Shown: piece after piece, positions 10,032 through 19,829 of the stretch
Layout: the number at the start of each line of letters is the position of its first letter
How positions within the stretch are numbered: the stretch's first letter is position 1
Assembly: GCA_964058805.1 (NCBI GenBank)
Contig: CAXKVV010000827.1
Span: 1-23,187, forward strand
Reading direction: 5' to 3'
Source of the DNA: Schoenoplectus triqueter
Lineage: Eukaryota > Streptophyta > Magnoliopsida > Poales > Cyperaceae
DNA: 23,187 bases
Program-made: the position numbers and the translations under genes
The notes under the pieces: model-generated
Database searches by the model: none
Told to the model about the DNA's origin: nothing
Seen by the model: only the letters and a program-made list of their open reading frames with translations

Positions 10032-10180
10032 GCCTATGTATCTCGAAGTTACAAAAATTAAACCTCGAGGTTTAATTCACGATCAATTCTTGGAATAGCA
10101 TGAGATCCTCAGTTATTGAAATATATCAAGGTTAATATAACTCTCTAATCAAACGGTTCGGGTTACTAATACATCATTTA

Positions 10181-10380
10181 GGGGGGTGTTTGGTATCCAT
10201 ATTTTCTTCTGAAATTATCTGGAAGTAGAAGAGTTCTTCCCGAAGAAACATACCAAGAACACTATTAAAATTAAGTGGAAGAGATTAAAAAAAGTGGAAT
10301 ATCTTCTTCCACCATTTTGATAGAAGATCTCTCTTCCGGAAGAAATTCACTCTCTTACTTAAATTCATCATGGGGAGTGT
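10181..10380. mobile_element. Small foldback MITE-like remnants with GTGTTTGGTATCC termini
   Basis: GGGGGGTGTTTGGTATCCAT at 10181 pairs imperfectly with ACATACCAAGAACACT ending at about 10264. The two form an approximately 80-bp hairpin. GTGTTTGG(T/A) ends are common on plant PIF/Harbinger or hAT MITEs (known pattern). From 10266 to 10360 there are further short inverted pieces (GAAGAGATT.., TCTTCTTCCACC, TCTCTTCCGGAAGA). The family and full length are unresolved because the copies are degraded or nested. Confidence 0.4.
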
Positions 10381-11712
10381 TTGACACTCAATGGAATAGC
10401 AAAAAGTTGGAATAGAATAGCTATTTCGACGAATTAATTTGCCAAACGAATTTTAGACTAAGTAGAAGAGTGCAAAATAGTGCTAATCCGGTATACCAAT
10501 TTATAGGTGGAATACCAGATTAGCTCTCGTCGGAATAGCGATTATTATTTGATTACATTCTATTATATTATTATATTAAGATTATGATTAAGATTTAGTA
10601 CTATTATATTATTATATTATATTTCTGATTATAATTGATTATTATATTAATATTATGATTATTATTTATTATTATTATCATTATATTATTATTATTAAAT
10701 TATTATTATCATTATTGTTATTATATTATCGTTACAATTAGTATTATTATTATAATTATAATTATAATATTATATTATTATATTATGAATATAAATATAA
10801 TTATTTTATTATTATATTATGATGATTATGATTATGATTATTATTACTTATTATTATTTTGTTATGTTGTATTATATTATTATATGTTGATTATAGTGAT
10901 GATTAATTTATTATTATATTATTATAATTAAAATTATTTATAGTTATTTTTATAATTATGATTATATTTTTATTATTATGATTATGATTATAATTATATT
11001 ATTATGATTATGACTATAATTATTATTATCATGATTATGATTATGATTATTATATTATGATTATATTATTAAAATTATGATTACTTATTATTATTATTAT
11101 ATTATTATAATTATGATTGTAATTATAATTTTTTATTATTATATTACTATATTATGATTATGTTTATATTTTTATTATATTACTATTATAATATTATTAT
11201 TTATTATGATTATTTTTTATTACTTTATTATTATTTTATTATGTTGTATTATATTATTATATGTTAATTATAGTTATGATTAATTTATTATTATATTATT
11301 ATAATTATAATTATTTATAATTATTTTTATAATTATGATTATATTTTTATGATTATGATTATGGTTATATTATTATGATTATGACTATAATTATTATTAT
11401 CATGATTATGATTATGATTGTTATATTATGATTATATTATTAAAATTATGATTATTTATTATTATTATATTATTATAATTATGATTGTAATTATAATTTT
11501 TTATTATTATATTACTATATTATGATTATGTTTATATTTTTATTATATTACTATTATAATATTATTATTTATTATGATTATTTTTTATTATTTTATTTTT
11601 ATTATTATCTTACTATTATGATTATTATTTTACTATTATTATTATTATCATCATCATTATTAGTATCATAATTATTTATATTTTAACTATTCTAAGTAAC
11701 AACTGTCAAACG
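10376..11712. mobile_element. Candidate MITE greatly expanded by an internal TTA microsatellite
   Basis: The left edge GTGTTTGACACTCAATGGAATAG (10376-10398) has a partial inverted counterpart at the right edge, CTATTCTAAGTAACAACTGTCAAAC (about 11688-11712). Inside the left edge are GGAATAGAATAGCTATTTC and, at about 10530, TCGGAATAGC, phrases seen in many plant PIF/Harbinger-type MITEs. A second inverted match (GCTCTCGTCGGAATAGC at left, GCTCTTCCGAATAG at about 11721 at right, outside the span given) is weaker. The interval between is almost entirely TTA/ATT-like repeat. The call rests on imperfect termini and I found no target duplication. Confidence 0.35.
10540..11690. repeat. Long degenerate (TTA)n/(ATT)n block with 377-bp internal tandem duplication
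   Basis: About 1.15 kb consists nearly only of A and T in TTA/ATT/GATTATGATT-type units. Within it a large duplication is visible. The phrase TTATGTTGTATTATATTATT occurs at 10862 and again at 11239, an offset of 377 bp, and the following sequence (GATTATGACTATAATTATT.., CATGATTATGATTATGATT.., GTAATTATAATTTTTTATT..) repeats in the same order with few differences. Copy 1 is about 10846-11222 and copy 2 about 11223-11595. No coding potential. Confidence 0.9.
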
Positions 11713-11831
11713 ATATTTTCGCTCTTCCGAATAGTCAAAAATATTATTCTTCTATCACTCTTTTAAAAAAAATACTATTTTATCACTCTTACAAAATTAC
11801 CATTCTTTCAAAATTATTCCTTAATTTGCCA

Positions 11832-12030
11832 CACCCATTTGTTTGAGAGCGAATCTGCTGCTCGTAAAAGCAGCGAGCTGCGGTATGCTCGTAAAATCAA
11901 ATGGGTGGAAATCACAAAAGAGCAGCACAGTGTAGTATAAAATCACGGCGCGTCGTCGGATGTCTTACAAGCAGAGTGCTGCTCGCTAATTTTACGAGCA
12001 GCTGATCCGGTGCCCATTTGTTTATCAACA
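11832..12030. mobile_element. GC-richer foldback cluster upstream of the CDCA7-like gene
   Basis: CACCCATTTG (11832-11841) and its exact complement CAAATGGGTG (11898-11907) bound a 76-bp hairpin containing CTGCTGCTCGTAAAAGCAG. Further on, TGCTGCTCG (about 11980) and ACGAGCAGC (about 11994) form a second hairpin, and a third copy CCCATTTGTTT lies at about 12013. Repeated CATTTGTTT ends and GCTGCTCG stems suggest a MITE or nested MITEs. No clean target duplication was found, so the class is open. Confidence 0.5.
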
Positions 12031-12392
12031 CAAATCGGACGACTTTCATAACACACCGCATGTCAGAGGATGTGAATTCCCAATTCTCTCTGCTTGCAAT
12101 AATTACATTGCAAAAACCGAGTCTAGATTTTTTTTTAGGGTTAGAATTTCAAATTACTTCCGATTCTGTCCTCTTGCAATCGACCGTTTGAAAAGATATA
12201 TATCTCGCTGGACCTGGTCTACCAACCTTAACAATTTTCATTTAGACTGACATCTGGCTCGTTAAACAAAACCCACACAAATACAGACGGATCTTTCACT
12301 ACACGTATGCTCTGGGGATAAACAATATATTAATCTGCTGCAGTTTTCTTTTCTCGCCGTGTCCCGAGAAAGTTGGGTTTGGAAATCGGACA

Positions 12393-12414
12393 CGACAGGA
12401 CAGGACAGGACGGG
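12393..12414. repeat. Short GACAG tandem repeat near the CDCA7-like promoter
   Basis: ACAGGACAGGACAGGACGGG forms about four 5-bp GACAG/GACGG units. The phrase ACAGGACGGGTTTAA recurs about 30 bp further on (about 12437), across a poly-T run. A simple local repeat with no role assigned. Confidence 0.6.
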
Positions 12415-12479
12415 TTAAATTTTTTTTTTTGAGGAAACAGGACGGGTTTAATTCAGCAAGGCTTGAACCTTTAAAAAAA

Positions 12480-12646
12480 GGAAGAAGAGACGTATTTCGG
12501 CCATCGTGGCAAGGATACTGAAATCAGGGGCCCACTGATTGGTCACTTAAAAGTTGCACAACAGAGCACCTATTTAAGTTTTCTCGAGCTTCTGACACCG
12601 GTATTTACTGGTGTGGTGTAGCAAGAAGAATTTCTGAAGAGCAACA
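12480..12646 (+). promoter_or_regulatory. Core promoter and 5' UTR of the CDCA7-like gene
   Basis: An inverted CCAAT box (GATTGG at 12537-12542) stands about 30 bp before a TATA-like TATTTAAG (12571-12578), and the start codon follows at 12647. This spacing would place transcription start around 12600. A CCAAT plus TATA arrangement is ordinary for plant genes. I did not find an exact E2F-type TTTSSCGC site, although TTTCTCGCC near 12350 is close. Confidence 0.5.
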
Positions 12647-15331
12647 ATGGCGAGCGAAGTGAAGAAAGCAGTTGAGGTCGAAGTCGCGCCTTTAAACCCT
12701 TTGATCCCTGATACGCCACAAAAAGCTACTGAGGATGTCCGTACCAAGAGAGCGCGGTCGCCTCCATTGATGAAATCCGAAGGGATGGAGAAAAGTCCAT
12801 CGGATTACGAGAAGTACAGGGAGGAGAGGATCAAGGCAAATATGGAGAGAATGCAGAAGCTTGGCCTCCTTGATCTCTCTCGCGATGTTAAGAGTGCTTT
12901 CCATACCGCAAATTCGAGCACAAACCATAAAAAGAGGGTTCTTTTGTCGAGCGATGGATCGAAGAAGAAGATTGATTTCAACCCTTCGTTGCCTCCTAGG
13001 CGCTCATCGAGGTTTGTATTTTGTTGTATTTTGACTTTTCTTCAACCGCCCATGGATGATAGACTGATAAAGTAACTACTAATTAGAGATAAATATAGAA
13101 GCAGCACATTTGCGGGAATGGCTCATTTTTTTTTTCAAATTTCCGGGCATTTCCTCTTTAATAGTTGTTTATCATTTTTTTCAAACATTCTGTTCTAATC
13201 TTACTCGGATAAATGAGCAATCAACAACTATGGATAAACCAACAATCTTAAGCAATATACAAAACAGTAAATACGTTTAAAAAAGAACGATCATAAACTT
13301 GATTGTACGATGAGAGGAGACATGTCACTTTCATTTGCTAATTAACAAATATACTTTATCTTGTATAAACCGGAGAGTGAAAGTGTTGCTTAAAGGGAAC
13401 TTCTCAAATTCTAGTCAAGCGTAGTTTATTAAATAGGAAAGGTATATTTGTCCAAGTTTGGTAAATATACGGCTCTGATGCTTATGACCGGCCAAAATTG
13501 CATCTCTATAGGATAACATCTTATTTCCTATTTGTACACTCTTTTGTGATGCGCATGACCGTCCAAAATTGCATCTCTATAGGATAGCATCTTATTTCCT
13601 ATTGTCTAAAAAGGCTGCAGAAAGTTGCGCCGGTTGACTACGCAGAAGCCTGCAGCAAGAAAAGCTGTGATCTGTCTGGAACAACTACAGCTCTGATTGA
13701 GGAAGGCAGGAGAGAGGAGTATTACACAGAAGAGGATGAGAAATTGCTGGGTTCAACTGAGTTGCCTTGGACTCTATTTGTGGATGGATACAGCAAAGAC
13801 GGCACACGCATATATGATCCAGTTAAAGGGAAAACTTGCCACCAATGCAGGTTCATCTGTTTCCTTTTCTTATTTTCAACTCAGTATACAGTATTTTATT
13901 TTTATTTTTTTGTGGTGGTGGTTGGGGGAGGGGGGGGGGGGGGTGGCATAGAGTGAGCTCTGGTTGGATAATTAGTGTTCCTTTGGTGAAGCCTTTACCA
14001 AAGTACAGCTGCACCAGTAAGATGCAGAAACAATGGAGGCACACTCACAAGTCACAGCTTTGTTGGTTTTGTTTTATCAGCATGTTTGTTTTCTTACTGG
14101 GAACTGACAATTGCTAATCTTCAACTCTTCATTTCCATGATGTTGTGTACAAACTGGCTACATGAAGGTTTATTTCGAGAACTATTTGTAGCATTATTCT
14201 GAAATTGGTGTTTAGTGGAGCCTTAAATGATAGTTACTTATTGACATAAGCTTTGTTTGGTTAAAATCTTAATTTCAGGCAGAAGACTTTGGGTTATCGT
14301 ACCAGCTGTTGCCAATGTCAGCTTGTGCAGGGTCAATTCTGTGGAGACTGTCTTTATATGAGGTGAGTCAACTTCTTGTGTAGGTTGCTAACGTAGCTTA
14401 TGAGGCTTGGGGATACATTCTGGTTTTATGTCGGCCATTCTACTCTTCTTTTTTTCATTTTGTTTACCCACCTGCCTTTTAATTGGCTTATGTTACAACT
14501 TACAAGCTTACAATATATTTTAATTGTAATTTATTGTTAATGTTATACAGATATGGCGAAAATGTTTTAGAAGCAATTAAAAACCCTGACTGGATTTGCC
14601 CAGCTTGTAGAGGCATTTGCAATTGCAGCTTTTGTAGGCTCAAAAAAGGATGGAACCCCACCGGACCTCTCTATAAGAAGGTTCCATCTTTGTTTTTTTT
14701 ATTTGCATGTAATTTAGTCCCTTCGTGGAGCCAATAATATGTGAACCACAACAAACATGAGAGACACAAATACTCCCAAGAAGCTTCAATTGTCATGTTA
14801 AGAATTTGTAGACTATAGAAAAGTTCGGTATTAATAGAAATATATGCTCCCATGATGCCAAATAGGACCTCCTATTTTTTTCAGATAATGAAACTTCATT
14901 TCACTTGTACCTGTTTATAGAAGAAGGTGAGGAGAGATCAGGTTGGTATGTTAACAAAAACAAACTCTCGCATACCTAAAAATATGCTCCCTGCAATACA
15001 CAAATTTTATAATTAACACCCCACAGGATCAGTAAAATATAACAGATGAATATGCAAGGTTCTCAGATTCATTTATACTTTCAATTACTCCTTAAATCTC
15101 TTTTAGTTTATACTGCATCTACAGTATTTGCAAGGTTGGTCGGTAACGACATATTAGGAATTGCATTGTTGTCTTGAAAATACTAACATCAATATCAGGA
15201 TGTTTTGGTTACCATCTTGGGGTATTCCTGATACCAGTTTTGAGGATTCGCTGGGGGTGCAGATGTAACTGACGCATTTAATAATTGATGATGGGATGTG
15301 ATTGACGCATTTACACGAGACATCTCTCCCT

Positions 15332-15374
<43 letters not shown>

Positions 15375-15757
15375 TAAGAGTTCAATTTTTAATTTAAATA
15401 TTCTCATCCTTATAAAAGAAAAATTAAATGGAAATGTAGGTTGCGAGTCTCGGTTACAAATCAGTGGCACATTACTTGATCCAAACTCGCCGTAAGCCAG
15501 CAAACTCAAGTGAGGCACCTTCTTCTGAAACTGGAGCTATGATGTCAGATAACACGGAAGAAGCAGATACAAACCAGCCAAAACCTGAAATTGTATCAGA
15601 GAAGAGTGATATCACCATAATGATTAGTTCGGATGAGAGCAGCGCTGCTGATGATGGACAAAGCACGGCAAAGCGTCATCAGGTTAAGAGAGAGAAAGGT
15701 GATTTTGCACCTGGTCCCATTGCCAGTAGGCTTAGGAGCCGTCAGAAGAAAGTATGA
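12647..15757 (+). CDS. CDCA7: CDCA7-type zf-4CXXC_R1 zinc-finger protein
   Basis: Exons: 12647-13011, 13614-13850, 14279-14362, 14551-14680, 15440-15757. GT..AG borders and phases agree, and the 1134 nt give 377 residues plus TGA. Residues 38-80 hold a nuclear-type basic patch (KRARSPP) and the helix [21 protein letters not shown] common in plant members. The zinc domain runs from about 197 to 290: CHQC (197-200), CCQC (211-214), CGDC (222-225), [13 protein letters not shown] (245-257), then [14 protein letters not shown]. The C-terminal tail is acidic ([10 protein letters not shown]) followed by basic stretches ([12 protein letters not shown]). CDCA7 proteins recruit the HELLS/DDM1 remodeler to hemimethylated DNA and support DNA methylation (known for the family). 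The three residues mutated in human ICF3 (R274, G294, R304) align to R201, G219 and R229, all kept, which argues for a true CDCA7 class member rather than a JmjC-fused relative. Exon 2 uses AG at 13612-13613 to keep frame, not the tempting CAG at 13620. The start has a good context (AACAATGG). Confidence 0.94.
13478..13602. repeat. Direct repeat of about 54 bp (71-bp spacing) at the 3' end of CDCA7-like intron 1
   Basis: Copy 1 (13478-13531) and copy 2 (13549-13602) share ATGACCG.CCAAAATTGCAT and CTCTATAGGATA(A/G)CATCTT followed by ATTTCCTAT with only a few differences. Copy 2 ends 11 bp before the splice acceptor of exon 2 and supplies the region where the branch point and pyrimidine tract would lie. 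This is a local tandem duplication within an intron. Confidence 0.85.
13913..13945 (+). repeat. Guanine tract (14 G) in CDCA7-like intron 2, possible G-quadruplex
   Basis: GGTGGTGGTTGGGGGAG is followed by 14 consecutive G (13930-13943) and then TGG. This lies about 65 bp after the intron 2 donor on the sense strand, so it would be transcribed as an unbroken G run. It may form a quadruplex in RNA or DNA, and it is also a likely spot for sequencing length error. Confidence 0.85.
15322..15369. repeat. CT-rich microsatellite in CDCA7-like intron 4
   Basis: A few CTCTCC units followed by about sixteen CT units lie 70 bp before the exon 5 acceptor (AG at 15438-15439). The tract is pyrimidine-rich on the sense strand. 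Just upstream a short direct repeat TGACGCATTTA occurs at about 15270 and 15303. Confidence 0.85.
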
Positions 15758-16758
15758 ATATGGACTGTGAAACGTGAGTGCTTTGTAGTGTGCATTCCAT
15801 AGCTTAACACTAGGTTTCTTATCAGGCAGTAGATGCTTGTGAAGTCCATAATTTTGTATTTTGACTAACAACTAGTGGTGACATGACTACAAATGGTAGC
15901 CATTCATGCAATATGTGACATCAAAGTGGGAACAGTCTGATTAAATTATCTAAGTTTTCCAGTATGAAACTGGCATATTGTGTGGAGTATTTGAACAGAA
16001 TTGTAGTTTTATACAACTAGAAAACAGACCAAATCTGAGATGGAATATGCCTTAGTTATTGTGAAGTGCAAGGGTTGCACTCTTGTAGTCTGTATAACAT
16101 AAGCATTTAAGACGAGGCTGGTGTTCTCTGAATTTCAGAGAATTCACTTTATTGTTAAGATATTAACATCTTTTCCAGTATTCAGAGAAACGGAGTTGTC
16201 GTAACTTGACTGATAAATGCTGCCAGTCTGCCACAGTGTACGTCAATTCGGCAATAGGAACAGGCTTTCTTCTTCTAGCCGAAACTAGAGTTAAAATGTT
16301 TCGTTATAACATGAGAAACTTGTTTTTTCGCCTCCTCCTAAGTATCTCCTTATTAAGATCACGCAACAATTGAAATTTTTTATTGAATTTTTAAAGTTAA
16401 TATTAGTCAGAGTTATTCATCGAATAATGTTATTATTTTTATTGTTATTTATATTGAAGTTATAATTTTTTCTCAATTTTAATTATTATATGAAATGCTG
16501 CATAATTTAAAACTACAATTATTTAGTTTTTTTAGATTGTCATTAATTATGATTTTTTTTAATTCTGAATGTTAATTTTTCTCTCAATTTTACATTAATT
16601 TTATGTTAATTATATATTAATGATTGAAATTTATATTAAGTATTAATTTTTTTTTCATTTTTATTTCTTTTTTTTCACATTATGATATAATTTTTTAATA
16701 TTTTTAAAAAACATCACTATAACAACATGGACAATGTATTAGTATATGTTGGATATAT
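15758..16758. other. 3' UTR of the CDCA7-like gene and AT-rich intergenic DNA
   Basis: The first few hundred bases (to roughly 16250) are of mixed composition and probably contain the 3' UTR. No canonical AATAAA stands out. From 16350 onward the DNA is strongly AT-rich with poly-T tracts and no frame, terminal repeats or RNA gene that I can recognise. Confidence 0.45.
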
Positions 16759-17150
16759 GGATGGGATCTTCACAACCGTTTAATTTGACAATTTTAACAA
16801 CCATTAGAAAATCTAAAAAATGAAAAAAAATCTTTACAAGAATACTCGTTAGTTTATAGATTGATTGATTGTGTTTCAAATTCGGTGCAATTTGAGTTTC
16901 ATTTATTATTCCATCAAATATTATTAAATAACGGTTTAAATTTAATGTGTTTTATGAAATATCAAATAATACTCAAATTGTACAAAATTTAAAACACAAT
17001 CAATCTATAAATTTAAGAATATGATTATAATTTGTTTTTCATTTTTAAGAATATGCTTGTAATTTTTTTTTATTTTTACGTTTTTTTACGTACTTGTATT
17101 CTGTTGGTTGTCAAATTATCAACTAAATAGTTACCGATGAATCCTCAACC
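16759..17150. mobile_element. Mutator-like foldback MITE, copy 2 of the three-copy family
   Basis: The left end GGATGGGATCTTCACAACC pairs with the right end, whose reverse complement reads GGTTGAGGATTCATCGGTAAC. Both continue with (T)TTGACAA..AACAACC blocks. Inner arms pair as well: TATAGATTGATTGATTGTGTTT at left with AAACACAATCAATCTATA at right. Flanks TGGATATAT (16750-16758) and TAAATATAT (17151-17159) match at 7 of 9, a decayed 9-bp target duplication as for Mutator-like elements. Terminal and subterminal TTGACAAT.TTAACAA matches link it to the element at 21462-21836. No coding capacity. Confidence 0.65.
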
Positions 17151-17230
17151 TAAATATATTTAGGTTTTGTATCCTTATTTCTGTCATTACTAAATATATT
17201 CAGGTTTTGTATCCTTATTTTCGTCATTAC
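17151..17230. repeat. Two tandem 40-bp units next to a MITE
   Basis: TAAATATATTTAGGTTTTGT..GTCATTAC (17151-17190) is repeated head to tail (17191-17230) with about three differences. It abuts the right end of the foldback element, so the first unit begins with that element's proposed target duplication. Confidence 0.9.
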
Positions 17231-17712
17231 AGAACGGCAGTACAAAATACAAACTTTGAAACGATATATATTCATATCTTAAATCATTTTTAATGCATTT
17301 ATGATCAAATTGTACGTTTATTTCATTTTTTGGTTAACTTTCTTATAGTTAATTTCGTCAAAAATAAAGGAGTTTTCTTAACTGGATCACAAACAAAACA
17401 AGAAATGAATTTCTTGAACTAGGCAGGACAGACCCTGTCTACTCTACTTAGTTTTGCTTTTAGGAGCACTTCCTCCTCTGGTCCATGTCTCATTTTTTCC
17501 GCCAAATTCCAATTCCCACCTTCATTCGTCATGTGTGAAGCATGTAATCCCCAACAATTTCTAACAACGTTAATAAAGCGCTTCTTTTGAGTCGAGTTGA
17601 CATTCCCAATTCCATCTTTGCTTTAACGCCCTGCTTTTACTACAATTGGAACTTATATTCCCCACTCAAATTGCTATCTATTTACGATAATACGAGAGAA
17701 AGCAAGTTGAAT
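17231..17712. other. Intergenic DNA, no gene recognised
   Basis: Moderately AT-rich single-copy-looking sequence. One 60-codon frame (17587-17769) has no family resemblance and runs into the next element, so it is not called. No promoter, RNA gene or repeat pair was recognised. Confidence 0.4.
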
Positions 17713-18064
17713 CAGGGCCGATGTACCATTTTGATCGGGAGAAGCTATCGGATTGTAATAATTTATTGAGTTCAAACTTATTAATTAATCGGATATTAAA
17801 TATAAAAATAATAATAAAATAAATCTCAAAGTAATAGATAATCAAGTTGATGAAAGAAATTTTTGTCTACATAACTTCATATTTTGATATATTTACATAA
17901 TTATTTCATTATGTATGATATTAAATATTTTTTTCTCAAAAAAAAATAGATAATTCAATAGAGGACAAAATAATTTTTCAAAAAGACAAATTATCAAAAT
18001 TATTATCGAAAAAATACTATTTTTCAAAATACAGAGATCCATGGACCATCTTGGATCCGCCCCT
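17713..18064. mobile_element. Probable degraded hAT-type element
   Basis: It starts CAGGGCCGATGTACCATTTTG and ends CATCTTGGATCCGCCCCT, so the reverse complement of the right end (AGGGGCGGATCCAAGATGG) resembles the left. Flanks AAGTTGAAT (17704-17712) and AAGTTCAAC (18065-18073) are a near-match direct repeat (7 of 9). (C)AGGGGCGGA ends are frequent in plant hAT non-autonomous elements. The interior is AT-rich and non-coding. Exact ends are uncertain by 1 bp. Confidence 0.5.
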
Positions 18065-18229
18065 AAGTTCAACTATGTGCGGCAAACTTATTGACTCTGC
18101 CTTTTGAGTCGAGGATTTGTGGAGGAAGCAAGGAAGATTTAATACTAGCAAGACCATAATCTAGGTCTTTTGAAAAGCTGAGGGGGGATATTTACCTTGG
18201 TTACGGAGGTTGTAATGCCTGATTGAACT

Positions 18230-18442
18230 GGACGCGGAGAGGTATAAAGAGTTTTGAACCAAAAAATTGGTTTAAAATTTTGTGGAACCGTTGATTTTGT
18301 ATCAAGATTCATACTTTTAATAAATTTTAAATTTAAAATTCATATTTTCAATAATTAATACAAATCTCAATACAAAATCAACGACTCCAAAAACTTTAAA
18401 CTAATTTTTTGATTCAAAACCCTTTCTACCTCTCTCACTTCC
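18230..18442. mobile_element. Foldback MITE of 213 bp with near-perfect arms and 9-bp target duplication
   Basis: The arms are about 105 bp each with only a few mismatches: left GGACGCGGAGAGGTATAAAG, right (reverse complement) GGAAGTGAGAGAGGTAGAAAG, then TTTTGAA.CAAAAAATT.GTT in both. A direct repeat GATTGAACT(GG) flanks it at 18221-18229 and 18443-18451. It extends to 11 bp because the following GG also matches. The size fits Mutator-like elements. No coding capacity. The well-preserved arms and duplication suggest a younger insertion than its neighbours. Confidence 0.8.
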
Positions 18443-18529
18443 GATTGAACTGGCCCGCAAAAGAAAGGATATGTTTAGTGGCTTAAATTATTTAATATTC
18501 ATAGTAAACTGTACAATTGGTTTAAATCC

Positions 18530-19600
18530 CGTGCATGCATATCTTTGGGTGTTTTCACGATTTTATGACCAGCAATGAGACAACATTTGATTAAGAACAC
18601 GGACAAAATGCGGTTTAAATGCAAGCATGTTAACGTATAGAAAGCTTCATTCGACAATCTTTGAGGCTTGGCAATTCTACGAGCATAAATGGTGAAATTT
18701 CATTAAAAACGGAATAAAATGATTAAAGTGCGGTTTTAACAAAGTCTAAGCAGACTTTGTGCAAAATCGTTATATTATCAGCATGATGTAATAGAGGTGG
18801 TAATCGGACGGGTTGGACAGAGTTTGAGTTCGGCTGAGTCAGATGAGTTCGGTTTAGGTCGGGTTAATTTATATGTTGGTTTTTTATAGATTTTTGATTG
18901 CTTTTGTCTGGATTATAGGTCATTTAATTTTGGATCGGGTCGGGTCAGGTTAGGTAAAGTCAGATACGGATCCGGTTGGATCAATTAAATTTTAAAAAAA
19001 AAATTGGAGCGGATCGTGTTTGAATTCGGACGAGTTGAACGGATTTTTTGAGTCGGATCAGATTTTACCACCTCTAAATTATAACTGTGATAAATATATA
19101 TAAAGATCCATAATAAAATACTTTTCCTATGTTTTAGTGATTTGTCAGAAGAAATGAGAATAGATTGATTTAAATGTGTATTTAAGAAGATTTTTGTGTG
19201 AAATTTGTGTCTTATTAGCTTGATTTAGTTAAATTAATATATAAACATATATAAAGCATTATTCAACACACAAATGCTATTTTATGAACAGAAACCGGAC
19301 CAATTTTAATTAAAAATGCAAAATTGAAATCGATTAAAATGCAGTAATGTAAATTTTTGTATGAACTAGGTGTCTTATTAACTTGATTTAGCTGTGATAA
19401 ATATACAAAAATTATGTGAAAGACATAATTCGAGATATTCGGTGAGTTTTGGTGATTTTAAGAGCAGAAAATATAGAGTTTTATTTACACACAAAATTAA
19501 TTTGAATGTTGTTTAAATGTATTTAAGAAGATTTATATTTGAAAACTTTGTCTTATAATTTTGATTAGATGAAATAAATGAATAAATAAAAATAAAAATA
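18530..19600. repeat. Degenerate tandem repeat, period about 163-178 bp, interrupted by a MITE
   Basis: The block GTCTTATTA(G/A)CTTGATTTAG recurs at 19209 and 19372, and in a more diverged form at 19550 (GTCTTATAATTTTGATTAG), with spacings of 163 and 178 bp. Associated phrases recur in the same order: TTTAAATG..TATTTAAGAAGATTT, GATTTTA.GA.CAGAAA, and ATTCGA/ATTCAA followed by a TG-rich stretch. Weaker relatives extend upstream to about 18530 (ACGATTTTATGACCAGCAAT, ATTCGACAATC..). About five to six old units. The element at 18792-19076 splits one unit. No coding content. Confidence 0.6.
18792..19076. mobile_element. MITE with TAGAGGTGGTAA termini
   Basis: TAGAGGTGGTAATC (18792-18805) is matched at the other end by GATTTTACCACCTCTA (19061-19076). 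The interior is GC-richer than its surroundings and full of degenerate GGGT(C/T)GG and CGGAT units (GATCGGGTCGGGTCAGGTTAGG), a composition recognisable in a widespread plant MITE type. No 8-bp duplication is readable. A TA at both ends could be a 2-bp target duplication, so the superfamily is left open. Confidence 0.7.
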
Positions 19601-19829
19601 CTACAGACCAAAATTAAGGTTATCTCTATTTGTCCCAGAATGGAGAGGATGCATGTCTTATAGAGACAATAGTCAAGAAACCAGCCCAGGTATTATAAAA
19701 CCACGCACGCTGTGGTCAGGTTCAAACCAGCCAACCCAACCCATTGTTTGTTGAACCAGATAAGGTTCACCTCAATTGGCACAAGTCATCATAGAGTAAT
19801 TTCCAAACAACAAAAATATCACAATAAGA

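Noticed and set aside
10540..11690. CRISPR-like or satellite array
   Set aside because: The repeated units are TTA-type microsatellite plus one 377-bp duplication, not regularly spaced repeats with unique spacers.
13697..14117. Frames running from CDCA7-like exon 2 into the G tract
   Set aside because: They are exon 2 in alternative frames plus intron; the spliced frame with zinc-finger motifs explains the coding signal.
15195..15871. Minus-strand frames over the CT repeat and CDCA7-like exon 5
   Set aside because: Created by a simple repeat and by the opposite strand of a real exon.
17587..17769. 60-codon frame
   Set aside because: No similarity recognised; it crosses the proposed left end of a transposon.
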